Shown here piece after piece: positions 56,986 to 64,000 of a stretch of 64,000 nucleotides of DNA (positions are counted from its first letter, which is position 1; every line of letters starts with the position of its first letter). The stretch covers positions 1,449,603 through 1,513,602 of the forward strand of contig NZ_SIRP01000001.1 of NCBI RefSeq assembly GCF_011634835.1. Reading direction: 5' to 3'. The translations under genes were made by a program, and so were the position numbers. Source of the stretch: Isoptericola sp. BMS4. GTDB lineage: Bacteria; Actinomycetota; Actinomycetes; Actinomycetales; Cellulomonadaceae. Under the pieces are notes generated by a model that had not been told where the DNA came from, ran no database searches, and saw nothing but the letters and a program-made list of their open reading frames with translations.

Positions 56986-57007
56986 CGCCGCGCGCGACCG
57001 AGGCGCC

Positions 57008-57048
57008 CGCAGGGGCCGGGCCGGCATCGTGCCGGCCCGGCCCCTGCG
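57008..57048 (+). terminator. Perfect 19-bp terminator hairpin after LacI
   Basis: Arms 57008-57026 and 57030-57048 (core GGGGCCGGGCCGGCA) are fully complementary around a 3-nt loop. It separates the LacI gene from the GH13 promoter. Confidence 0.88.
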
Positions 57049-57137
57049 TCGTGCCCGGGTGGTGCGACGGTTCCGCGCGTTCTCGACCCGATCACCTGCG
57101 GTGTCCTGTCTCGTTTCCGAACCGTAACAATCAAGTT

Positions 57138-57167
57138 CTTGCGTGGAACGCGTCGCTTCATTACTGT
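57138..57167 (+). promoter_or_regulatory. GH13 promoter with LacI half-site
   Basis: TTGCGT (57139-57144), 17 nt, TACTGT (57162-57167) is a well-spaced promoter. Its -35 lies in CTTGCGT, the half-site of the LacI gene's own operator. The GH13 start is 36 nt downstream. Confidence 0.78.
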
Positions 57168-57202
57168 CTCTCGTGTTCGACGACGACGAGAGGAGCTCAC
57201 CG

Positions 57203-58849
57203 GTGAGCGACGGGCACGACGCGGAGTGGTGGCGCAGCGCGGTGATCTACCAGGTCTACCCACGCTCGTTCGCCGACGGGAACGGTGACGGGACGGGCGA
57301 CCTGGCCGGCGTGCGGCAGCGGCTGGGCCATCTGCGTGACCTCGGGGTCGACGCGATCTGGTTCACCCCCTGGTACCGCTCACCGCTCGCCGACGGCGGC
57401 TACGACGTCGAGGACTACCGTGCGATCGACCCGGCGTTCGGCACGCTGACCGAGGCGGAGGCTCTGATCGCGGAGGCGCGCGAGCTCGGCCTGCGCACCA
57501 TCGTCGACGTCGTGCCGAACCACGTCTCGGACCGCCACCCGTGGTTCCGGGCCGCTCTCGCCGCCGGTCCGGGCTCGCCCGAGCGCGACCGCTTCTGGTT
57601 CCGCGCGGGCCGCGGCGCACGCGGCGACGAGATGCCCACCCGCTGGGTCTCCGACTTCCAGGGCAGCACCTGGACCCGGACCACGAACCCCGACGGCACA
57701 CCGGGGGAGTGGTACCTGCACCTGTTCACCCCCGAGCAGCCCGACCTCAACTGGGACCACCCCGACGTGCGCCGCGAGCACGAGGAGATCCTGCGGTTCT
57801 GGTTCGACCGCGGCGTCGCCGGCGTCCGGATCGACTCCGCGGCGCTGCCCGTCAAGGACCCCGCCCTGCCCGAGGTCCCCGAGGCCTGGGGGCCGGGGGA
57901 GCACCCGCACCTGGACCGCGACGGGCTGCACGACATCTACCGCTCCTGGCGTGCCGTCGCCGACTCCTACGACGAGCCGCGGGTGCTCGTCGGCGAGATC
58001 TGGCTCCCGGACGCCCGGCGGTTCGCGCGCTACCTGCGCGGCGACGAGATGCACACGGCGTTCAACTTCGACTTCATGACCCGTCCGTGGGACGCCAAGG
58101 AGCTGCGCGAGTCGATCCGCACCACCCTCGAGGCGCACGCCCCGGTCGGTGCGCCGCCCACCTGGGTGCTGTCCAACCACGACGTCACCCGCCCGGTCAC
58201 CCGCTACGGGCGCGAGGACAGCTCGTTCGACTTCGCGGCCAAGCGCTTCGGCACGCCCACCGACCTCGCCGTCGGCGGGCGTCGCGCCCGCGCGGCGGCG
58301 CTGCTCACCGGTGCCCTGCCGGGCGCCCTCTACCTCTACCAGGGTGACGAGCTCGGGCTGCCGGAGGTCGAGCTGCCCGTCGAGGCGATCCAGGATCCGA
58401 TGCACTTCCGCTCCGGCGGCGTCGACCCGGGCCGCGACGGCTGCCGCGTGCCCCTGCCCTGGGCACGGACCGGGTCGTCCTACGGCTTCGGGCCCGACGG
58501 CGGCGCGGCGCCGTGGCTGCCCCAGCCGGACGGCTGGGGGGACCTCTCCGTCGAGGCCCAGGAGGACGACCCGGTGTCGATGCTCGCGCTGTACCGCCGC
58601 ATGCTCGCCGTCCGGCGGTCGGAGCCGGGGCTGCGCGACGGCGACCTCGTCTGGCTCGACGCCGTGGCGGGTGCTCCCGTGCCCGCCCGCGCCCTCGCCT
58701 TCGCCCGGGGCGACGTCGCCTGCGTCGTCAACCTCGGGCCCGACCCCGTGCCGCTGCCGCAGGACGCCGACCTGCTGCTGCACAGCGGCGACCCGGCCAC
58801 CCGACCGACGTCGGTCCTGACCGACACGGCCGCCTGGGTCCGGTGGTGA
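57203..58849 (+). CDS. GH13 alpha-glucosidase / oligo-1,6-glucosidase-like
   Basis: This 548-residue cytoplasmic GH13 enzyme would cleave glucose from imported malto- or isomalto-oligosaccharides. It has no signal peptide. Motifs are WWRSAVIYQVYPRSFADGNGDGTGDLAGV, DVVPNHVSDRHPWF, GVRIDSAAL with nucleophile Asp211, VLVGEIW with acid/base Glu265 and LSNHDVTR with Asp327. The QPDLNWDHPDVR segment is typical of GH13_30-type glucosidases. GTG 57203 follows AGAGGAG with 8-nt spacing; a longer in-frame ATG at 57143 overlaps the promoter and is rejected. It is followed by the importer's binding protein after 97 nt. Confidence 0.93.
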   Translation: MSDGHDAEWWRSAVIYQVYPRSFADGNGDGTGDLAGVRQRLGHLRDLGVDAIWFTPWYRSPLADGGYDVEDYRAIDPAFGTLTEAEALIAEARELGLRTIVDVVPNHVSDRHPWFRAALAAGPGSPERDRFWFRAGRGARGDEMPTRWVSDFQGSTWTRTTNPDGTPGEWYLHLFTPEQPDLNWDHPDVRREHEEILRFWFDRGVAGVRIDSAALPVKDPALPEVPEAWGPGEHPHLDRDGLHDIYRSWRAVADSYDEPRVLVGEIWLPDARRFARYLRGDEMHTAFNFDFMTRPWDAKELRESIRTTLEAHAPVGAPPTWVLSNHDVTRPVTRYGREDSSFDFAAKRFGTPTDLAVGGRRARAAALLTGALPGALYLYQGDELGLPEVELPVEAIQDPMHFRSGGVDPGRDGCRVPLPWARTGSSYGFGPDGGAAPWLPQPDGWGDLSVEAQEDDPVSMLALYRRMLAVRRSEPGLRDGDLVWLDAVAGAPVPARALAFARGDVACVVNLGPDPVPLPQDADLLLHSGDPATRPTSVLTDTAAWVRW

Positions 58850-58867
58850 CGGGCTCCCGGCCCGCAC

Positions 58868-58906
58868 GACGATCCCGCATCACGACCCCGCATCACGATC
58901 CCGCAC
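58868..58906 (+). repeat. Three 13-nt tandem repeats
   Basis: GACGATCCCGCAT, CACGACCCCGCAT and CACGATCCCGCAC follow one another in the GH13-to-binding-protein gap. A degenerate fourth unit (AGTCCCGCAC) follows. Period 13 rules out coding use; function is unknown. Confidence 0.7.
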
Positions 58907-58946
58907 AGTCCCGCACCGTGACCGGTGCACCGACCAAGGAGCGACG

Positions 58947-60338
58947 ATGAAGTCCACACGCCACGCGATCGCCTGCACCGTCGCAGGCGCGACCGCGATC
59001 GCCCTGCTCGCCGGCTGCTCCGGCGACGACCCGCAGGGCGAGAGCACGAACGAGTCGGGCCGGGTGACCCTCAAGGTCGTCTCCCTGCTGCCCGGGTCCA
59101 CCGAGGAGGCGGTCGCCGCCTTCGAGGACCAGGTCGCCGAGTTCGAGGAGGAGCACCCCGACATCGACGTGGTGCCCGAGGAGTACGAGTGGAAGGCGAC
59201 CACGTTCGCCGCCCAGCTCGCCGGCGGCACGCTCCCCGACGTCTTCGAGATCCCCTTCACCGACGCCCAGGGTCTGGTGGAGAACGGCCAGCTCGCCGAC
59301 ATGGACGCCCAGTTCCGCTCCCTGCCCTACGCGGACGCGTTCAACCCCACGATCCTGGAGGCCGGCACGGGCGACGACGGGCACGTCTACGCCATCCCCG
59401 CCAAGAACGCGTACCCCGTGGCCCTGCACTACAACCGGAAGCTGTTCGCGTCCTCCGGGCTCGACCCGGAGCAGCCGCCGACGACCTGGGACGAAGTCCG
59501 CGCCGCCGCGAAGAAGATCGCCGACGCCCACCCCGGCGTCGCCGGGTTCGCCACCATGACGCAGAACAACACGGGCGGCTGGCAGCTCACCGCGCAGACC
59601 GTCGCCCGCGGCGGGCGCACCGTCGAGGTCGACGCCGACCAGCAGGCCACCGCCACGCTCGACGACGCGGGCGTGCGCGAGGCCCTGCGGTTCCTGCACG
59701 ACCTGCGCTGGGAGGACGACTCCATGGGCGCCAACTTCCTGCTCGACTGGGGGAGCATCAACCAGGAGTTCGCGGCCGGCCAGGTGGGCATGTTCACGTC
59801 GGGCTCCGACATCTACACCGCCCTGGTCCAGACGAACGACATCGACCCCGACAGCTACGGGCTGGCCCCGATCCCGCTCTCCGGCGACCCCGACGCGGCG
59901 ACGCTCACGGGCGGCACGCTGGCCGGCGTGCCCGCCTCGGTCGACGACACGGTCAAGGACGCCGCGATCGAGTGGATCGACTTCTACTACCTGAACAAGC
60001 TCGTCGACGAGGACCGAGCCGTCGCCGACGCCGAGACCCTCGTCGCGAACGACCAGCCCGTGGGGACGCCCGTGCTGCCGATGTTCTCGAAGGAGCAGTA
60101 CGAGCTGAACCAGGAATGGATCGCCGACTACGTGAACGTGCCGCTGGACCAGATGGCGGCGTTCACCGACGCGATGTTCGACCTGCCGCTGGCCGGTGAG
60201 CCGTCGCAGAAGACCCAGGAGGTCTACGCGCTGCTCGACCCGGTCGTCCAGGCCGTGCTCACCGACGAGGGCGCGGACATCGACGCGCTGCTCGCCGACG
60301 CGGACGCCCAGGCCCAGGCGCTGCTCGACCAGGGCTGA
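58947..60338 (+). CDS. Sugar-binding lipoprotein of a CUT1 ABC importer
   Basis: This is a 463-residue extracellular solute-binding lipoprotein, family 1 (MalE/CUT1 class), for an oligosaccharide. The signal peptide ends LLAGC with Cys24. The mature domain has VTLKVVSLLPGSTEEAVAAFEDQVAEFEEEHPDIDVV, AAQLAGGTLPDVFEIPF, YAIPAKNAYPVALHYNRKLF and GQVGMFTSGSD. ATG 58947 follows AAGGAGCG. Two permeases follow after a hairpin and short tandem repeats. Next to a GH13 glucosidase, an alpha-glucoside such as maltose, isomaltose or trehalose is the likely ligand; specificity is not visible in sequence. Confidence 0.92.
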   Translation: MKSTRHAIACTVAGATAIALLAGCSGDDPQGESTNESGRVTLKVVSLLPGSTEEAVAAFEDQVAEFEEEHPDIDVVPEEYEWKATTFAAQLAGGTLPDVFEIPFTDAQGLVENGQLADMDAQFRSLPYADAFNPTILEAGTGDDGHVYAIPAKNAYPVALHYNRKLFASSGLDPEQPPTTWDEVRAAAKKIADAHPGVAGFATMTQNNTGGWQLTAQTVARGGRTVEVDADQQATATLDDAGVREALRFLHDLRWEDDSMGANFLLDWGSINQEFAAGQVGMFTSGSDIYTALVQTNDIDPDSYGLAPIPLSGDPDAATLTGGTLAGVPASVDDTVKDAAIEWIDFYYLNKLVDEDRAVADAETLVANDQPVGTPVLPMFSKEQYELNQEWIADYVNVPLDQMAAFTDAMFDLPLAGEPSQKTQEVYALLDPVVQAVLTDEGADIDALLADADAQAQALLDQG

Positions 60339-60377
60339 TCCCCGGCCCGGGGCGTCGGCCGTCGGTCCACCCGCCCG

Positions 60378-60410
60378 CCGTGGCCGCGGCGACCACCGCC
60401 GCGGCCACGG
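60378..60410 (+). terminator. Perfect 14-bp hairpin after the binding-protein gene
   Basis: CCGTGGCCGCGGCG (60378-60391) and CGCCGCGGCCACGG (60397-60410) pair perfectly around a 5-nt loop. It occupies the same position as the hairpins in the other two importer operons and may set binding-protein excess. Confidence 0.75.
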
Positions 60411-60460
60411 TCCCGCCGTCACCCGCCGTCACCCGCCGTCACCCGCCGTCACCCGCCGTC
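60411..60460 (+). repeat. Five 10-nt tandem repeats before the permease gene
   Basis: ACCCGCCGTC is repeated four times exactly (60421-60460) after one variant copy TCCCGCCGTC (60411-60420). The array sits between the hairpin and the permease ribosome-binding site, and its length may vary between strains by slippage. Confidence 0.85.
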
Positions 60461-60477
60461 GAACCGGAGGCCGACAC

Positions 60478-61461
60478 GTGAGCCCCACCACCGCACCACC
60501 ACGCCGCGACGGCAGGGCGCCGTCGGACCCCCCGGCGCCTCGCCCCGCCCACGGGCCCCGGCGACGCCGAGGCCCGGCCGCCTGGCTGCGCGCCGGCGGC
60601 CTGAGCAACCTGGTCTTCCTGCTGCCGCTGCTGGTGATCTTCGGCGTCTTCTCGTGGTTCCCGATCGTGCGCGCGGTGATCATGAGTGTCCAGGAGACGA
60701 ACCTCGTCTCCGCCCCCGAGTTCGTCGGGCTGGAGAACTTCCGCCGCGTCCTGGCCGACCCGTTGCTGTGGACCGCCGTGCGCAACACGCTCTACTTCGC
60801 CTTCCTGGCCCTGCTGCTCGGCTACCCCGTGCCCCTCGTGGTCGCCGTGCTGATGCGCGAGGTCCGCCGGGCGCGAGGGCTGTACTCCGCCCTGGCCTAC
60901 CTGCCCGTCGTCGTCCCCCCGGTCGTCTCCGTCCTGCTCTGGAAGTTCTTCTACGACGCCTCGCCGTCGGGTGTGTTCAACACCATCCTCGGCTGGGTCG
61001 GTCTCGGGCCGTACCCGTGGCTCCAGGACGCCTCGTGGGCCATGCCGTCGTTGGTGCTGGCGGCCACGTGGGCGGGGGCCGGCGGCACCGTGATCATCTA
61101 CCTCGCCGCGCTCACCAGCGTCCCGACGGAGCTCTACGACGCCTCCGAGGTGGACGGCGCCGGGCTGTGGCGCAAGGTGTGGCACGTGACCATGCCGCAC
61201 CTGCGCGGCGTCCTGTTCATCACGCTGATCCTCCAGGTCATCGCCACCGCCCAGGTGTTCCTCGAGCCGTACCTGTTCACCGGCGGCGGTCCGAACAACG
61301 CGACCGTGACCGTGCTGCTGCTCGTCTACCGCTACGCCTTCCAGAACAGCCTCGGCGGGGACTACGGGGCCGCGACGGCGCTCTCGCTGCTGCTCGCCGC
61401 GGTCCTCGCGGTCCTGTCCGTCCTCTACTTCCGCCTCACCCGGTCCTGGAGCACCTCATGA
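60478..61461 (+). CDS. CUT1 ABC permease, MalF/UgpA type
   Basis: This is a 327-residue permease with six predicted helices after a Pro/Arg-rich 35-residue cytoplasmic N-terminus. It carries the EAA-loop sequence YDASEVDGAGLWRKVWHVTMPHL that contacts the ATPase, and the FTGGGPNNATVTVLLLVYRYAF end typical of MalF-class proteins. GTG 60478 has GGAGG 7 nt upstream. It forms a heterodimer with the next permease, which overlaps it by ATGA. The operon has no ATPase gene; a shared MsmX/MsiK-type ATPase elsewhere would be needed. Confidence 0.93.
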   Translation: MSPTTAPPRRDGRAPSDPPAPRPAHGPRRRRGPAAWLRAGGLSNLVFLLPLLVIFGVFSWFPIVRAVIMSVQETNLVSAPEFVGLENFRRVLADPLLWTAVRNTLYFAFLALLLGYPVPLVVAVLMREVRRARGLYSALAYLPVVVPPVVSVLLWKFFYDASPSGVFNTILGWVGLGPYPWLQDASWAMPSLVLAATWAGAGGTVIIYLAALTSVPTELYDASEVDGAGLWRKVWHVTMPHLRGVLFITLILQVIATAQVFLEPYLFTGGGPNNATVTVLLLVYRYAFQNSLGGDYGAATALSLLLAAVLAVLSVLYFRLTRSWSTS

Positions 61462-62441
61462 CCCTCTCCGACACGCGGGCCACGCCCGCGCAGGACGCCG
61501 CGGAGCGTGCTACGGCCACCGGCGCGCCGCTCGCGCGACGGCTCGGCCGACGGCGCCCCGCCGAGGCCGACCGCGGGGCCCTGTCGCCGTCCGACTGGCG
61601 CCGTCCGGCCGTCCGCCGGGGGATGGGTGGCGCCCACGTGCTGCTGCTCGCCCTGCTGGTCCTGGTCGGCCTGGGCCCGATGGTCCTGCTGGCCAAGTAC
61701 GCGATCACCCCCACCCAGGACATCCTGAGCACGCCGATGGCGGTGTTCCCGCACGGCGTCGCGTGGGAGAACCTGGAGCGCGCCTGGAACGACGTGCAGA
61801 TCAGCCGGTACTTCCTCAACACCGTCTGGCTCGCCGCCGGGTCGTGGGCGTCCCAGCTGCTGGTCGCGACGACCGGCGGGTACGCGCTGTCGGTGCTGCG
61901 GCCCCGGTACGGCAGGGTGGTCCAGGCGATGGTGCTGGCGACGATGTTCGTGCCCGCCGTAGTGCTGCTCGTCCCGCTGTACCTGACGATCCTCGACCCG
62001 CCGCTGCTCGGGCGGTCCCTGATCGACAGCCTCTGGGCCGTGTGGCTGCCCGCCGGCGCCAGCGCGTTCAACGTGCTGCTCGTGCAGCGGTTCTTCGACA
62101 ACCTGCCGCGGGAGGTGTTCGAGGCGGCACGGGTCGACGGGGCCGGTCCCTACCGGCTGTTCTGGTCCGTGGTGCTGCCCATGTCGCGGCCGATCATCGG
62201 TGTCGTGTCGGTGTTCGCGGTCATCGCGGCGTGGAAGGACTTCCTGTGGCCGCTGCTCGTGCTCAAGGACCCGGCGATCCAGCCGCTGTCGGTCCGGCTG
62301 CCGTCGATCGCGGCGTCCACCGACCTCGGCGTGTTCCTCGCGGCGCTCGCGATCGCCACGGTGATCCCGGTGGCCCTCTTCCTGGCGTTCCAGCGGCTCT
62401 TCCTGTCGGGCGCGGGGCTGGGGGGAGCCGTCAAGGGGTGA
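61458..62441 (+). CDS. CUT1 ABC permease, MalG/UgpE type
   Basis: This is a 327-residue permease with six helices after a long (about 55 residues) polar N-terminus. It has YFLNTVWLAAGSWASQLLVATTGGYALSVLRP, the EAA loop FEAARVDGAGPYRLFWSVVLPMSRP, and a MalG-like C-terminus LFLAFQRLFLSGAGLGGAVKG. ATG 61458 overlaps the upstream stop by ATGA, so the two pore subunits are co-translated. It is the last gene of the importer operon. Confidence 0.93.
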   Translation: MTLSDTRATPAQDAAERATATGAPLARRLGRRRPAEADRGALSPSDWRRPAVRRGMGGAHVLLLALLVLVGLGPMVLLAKYAITPTQDILSTPMAVFPHGVAWENLERAWNDVQISRYFLNTVWLAAGSWASQLLVATTGGYALSVLRPRYGRVVQAMVLATMFVPAVVLLVPLYLTILDPPLLGRSLIDSLWAVWLPAGASAFNVLLVQRFFDNLPREVFEAARVDGAGPYRLFWSVVLPMSRPIIGVVSVFAVIAAWKDFLWPLLVLKDPAIQPLSVRLPSIAASTDLGVFLAALAIATVIPVALFLAFQRLFLSGAGLGGAVKG

Positions 62442-62490
62442 ATTGTGGGTGAAAATCTCCACACGGGCTCCACGACATCGGCGCACAGCG

Positions 62491-62525
62491 TTGACTTCCG
62501 TGCCCCCGACCTGCTGACATATACC
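62491..62525 (+). promoter_or_regulatory. Putative promoter of the terminal membrane-protein gene
   Basis: TTGACT (62491-62496) is followed 18 nt later by TGACAT (62515-62520), next to TATACC (62520-62525). The region is AT-richer than its surroundings. GGAGG (62543-62547) and GTG 62553 follow. Confidence 0.5.
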
Positions 62526-62552
62526 TCTCATCCTGATATTTCGGAGGTCCAC

Positions 62553-63920
62553 GTGGGGAAGCAGGGCACGGCCGGAGCCGAAGAGGTCGTAGGCCGTCCG
62601 AGAGCCCGCTACCGCGGCCGTCACCTCCCGATGGTGGCGGTCGTGCTGGCGGCGTTCATCGCCACCGCGCTGGCGTACAGCGGCATGGTCCTGTTCGGGC
62701 TCGAGGTCGCGCACATGACGCCCATCGAGGCGTACGCGCTGGCGGGCTTCCTGGAGGTCAGCCTCGTCGCCGTCGCGCTCATGGCGCGCAACGCCGCGCT
62801 CGAGGCACGACCGTACGGCGTCCTGCTGACGCTGACCTGGATCCTGTCGGGCACCTCGGGTCTGTTCGCGGCGCTGCACGAGATCGCGGTGCCCAACGAG
62901 AGCACGCCGTACATGGTGGCGTTCCGCTTCGTGCCGCCGCTCGTCGCGGCGCTGATGTGGCACCTGGCGCTCGTGGGGGAGCGGCATCTCGTCACGGGGC
63001 ACACCCTCGACGAGCGCCGACGCGAGAGCCGCGTGCACCAGTACGTCACCGCCCTGGAGATGTGGCGCGACGCACGCCTCGACAGCTCGGGGAGCCGTCG
63101 CGGCATGCGCAAGATCCGCGAGATGCACCGGCGGCAGCGGGCGGCGCGCGACCGCGCTCTCAAGCTGCTCACCGTCGAGGACTTCGAGCGGCGCATGCAG
63201 GTCTGGGTCGAGCGGCTCGAGGCCGCCGAGCGTCACGGCAACCGGCTCGACACCATCGGCGCGAGCTCCGTCAAGCGCGGGGTTGCGCGGGGCGTGGCAG
63301 CCGCGGTCGTCGACGCCCGGGTCGACGAGGCCGTGGAGGCTGCCGCGGAGGCCGAGCGAGCCTCGGTGGTCCGGCGTGCCGAGGGCGAGCCGTTCGCCGA
63401 GACCTTCGAGTCCGCCCTGGCCGCCGACGCGGCGTCCGAGGGCGAGGGCGACGCCGAGGCGACCGAGCGCGACGAGACGGTGGAGGCCGACGACGCCGAC
63501 GTGACCGAGGCGTCCGCCGCCGAGGACACCGACGACGAGCAGGACGACACTGACACGGACGAGGCGGTCGCCGGGACCAGCGCCGCGACCTCCGCCGTCA
63601 TCGGCGACGACCCGATCTCCCGGGCCGAGCCGCTGCCGGAGACCGGGCACACGCGGCGCGTCGAGCTCTTCGACCTGGTCCGCCCCGAGGAGCGGACCTC
63701 GCCCTCCCTGGCCGAGCGGTGGGCCCGGACCGGCCCGAACAAGGCGTCGCGCGACGCGGAGCCCGCCCCGGTCACGTCCGGCGCGGGGACGCCCGCCGTC
63801 GACGAGTCCGGCGAGGAGACCTCCGAGCCCGAGCGGCGGACCGACGGGCTCGCCCGGGCCCGGATGACCCAGCGCGAGATCGCCAACCTGGTCTCGTCGT
63901 CGCGGTCCTCGGGTTCCTGA
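62553..63920 (+). CDS. DUF2637-like four-helix membrane protein with acidic tail
   Basis: This 455-residue protein of uncertain function has four helices (about 26-46, 57-77, 88-107, 120-140), then a basic helical, possibly coiled-coil region (145-225; RRRESRVHQYVTALEMWRDARLD, MRKIREMHRRQRAARDRAL). A very acidic low-complexity stretch (285-345) and a conserved-looking end ARMTQREIANLV follow. Topology and the ARPYGVLLTLTWILSGTSGLFAALHE region recall DUF2637 (SpdB-like) proteins of actinobacterial mobile elements, but no transfer genes adjoin. GTG 62553 with GGAGG is preferred over an in-frame GTG at 62445, which lies upstream of the promoter. Confidence 0.7.
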   Translation: MGKQGTAGAEEVVGRPRARYRGRHLPMVAVVLAAFIATALAYSGMVLFGLEVAHMTPIEAYALAGFLEVSLVAVALMARNAALEARPYGVLLTLTWILSGTSGLFAALHEIAVPNESTPYMVAFRFVPPLVAALMWHLALVGERHLVTGHTLDERRRESRVHQYVTALEMWRDARLDSSGSRRGMRKIREMHRRQRAARDRALKLLTVEDFERRMQVWVERLEAAERHGNRLDTIGASSVKRGVARGVAAAVVDARVDEAVEAAAEAERASVVRRAEGEPFAETFESALAADAASEGEGDAEATERDETVEADDADVTEASAAEDTDDEQDDTDTDEAVAGTSAATSAVIGDDPISRAEPLPETGHTRRVELFDLVRPEERTSPSLAERWARTGPNKASRDAEPAPVTSGAGTPAVDESGEETSEPERRTDGLARARMTQREIANLVSSSRSSGS

Positions 63921-63940
63921 CCCGACCGCACCACGAAGCA

Positions 63941-63978
63941 CCGCTGCCGGGCGTCGCGAGCGCGACGCCCGGCAGCGG
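63941..63978 (+). terminator. Perfect 18-bp terminator hairpin
   Basis: CCGCTGCCGGGCGTCGCG (63941-63958) and CGCGACGCCCGGCAGCGG (63961-63978) pair perfectly around a 2-nt loop, 20 nt after the last stop codon. The final 22 nt of the window show nothing else. Confidence 0.88.
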
Positions 63979-64000
63979 CGTGTCCGGGACCGGCTCGGCG

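Noticed and set aside
60411-60460. Tandem decamers considered as a CRISPR array
   Set aside because: Units are contiguous without spacers and far too short; no cas genes are nearby.

Overview
The window is chromosomal DNA from a high-GC actinobacterium. Strong codon-3 GC bias, many GTG starts, Shine-Dalgarno motifs and several apparently leaderless promoters (TAnnnT about 7 nt before the start codon) all fit. Gene content (sucCD, PurN, ZTP riboswitch-purH, DUF3017, actinobacterial-type mdh, araBDA, large secreted glycoside hydrolases) suggests a plant-polysaccharide-degrading member of Micrococcales such as Cellulosimicrobium, Isoptericola, Promicromonospora or Cellulomonas. The genus is an inference. 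I see no tRNA, rRNA, CRISPR array, transposase or phage module.

Layout. 0.3-15.6 kb is a housekeeping block: sucC-sucD, a DUF6350 membrane protein, purN, purH behind a ZTP riboswitch, a DUF3017 protein and mdh. Accessory genes interrupt it: an AraC regulator with a convergent, overlapping MFS exporter; a divergent ArsR/MFS pair around three overlapping palindromes; a membrane-anchored unknown; a ferredoxin-reductase-like flavoprotein; and an aquaporin with a long acidic tail. 15.7-20.0 kb holds a single-chain ABC exporter with one canonical and one degenerate ATP site, a 31-bp inverted-repeat element and a small nucleoside deoxyribosyltransferase-like protein. 20.2-25.8 kb is one secreted amylase-pullulanase behind a LacI-type operator.

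25.9-55.9 kb reads as an L-arabinose/arabinan utilisation supercluster. It has a ChvE/MmsA/MmsB monosaccharide ABC importer, a ROK regulator coupled to an orphan ABC ATPase, purU (housekeeping), GNAT plus LacI, araB-araD-araA, a second LacI coupled to an extra YtfR-type ATPase, a complete YtfQ/YtfR/YtfT/YjfF furanose importer, and two very large secreted arabinan-active enzymes (propeller-GH51 and propeller-GH43). Near-identical palindromes around TGTGAGCGCTCACA lie before the first importer, araB and the GH51 gene. A related pair (TGTGACCGGTCACA and a hybrid) lies before ytfQ, suggesting one regulon read by two LacI paralogues. The probable flow is extracellular release of arabinose and arabino-oligosaccharides, uptake by the two importers, then isomerase, kinase and epimerase to D-xylulose 5-phosphate.

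55.9-62.4 kb is a second sugar locus: LacI, a cytoplasmic GH13 alpha-glucosidase, and an ABC importer (binding protein plus two permeases) without its own ATPase. The window ends with a four-helix membrane protein resembling DUF2637, with a long acidic tail, and a strong hairpin. Intergenic spaces carry many long near-perfect hairpins. All three sugar importers have a GC-rich hairpin directly after the binding-protein gene.
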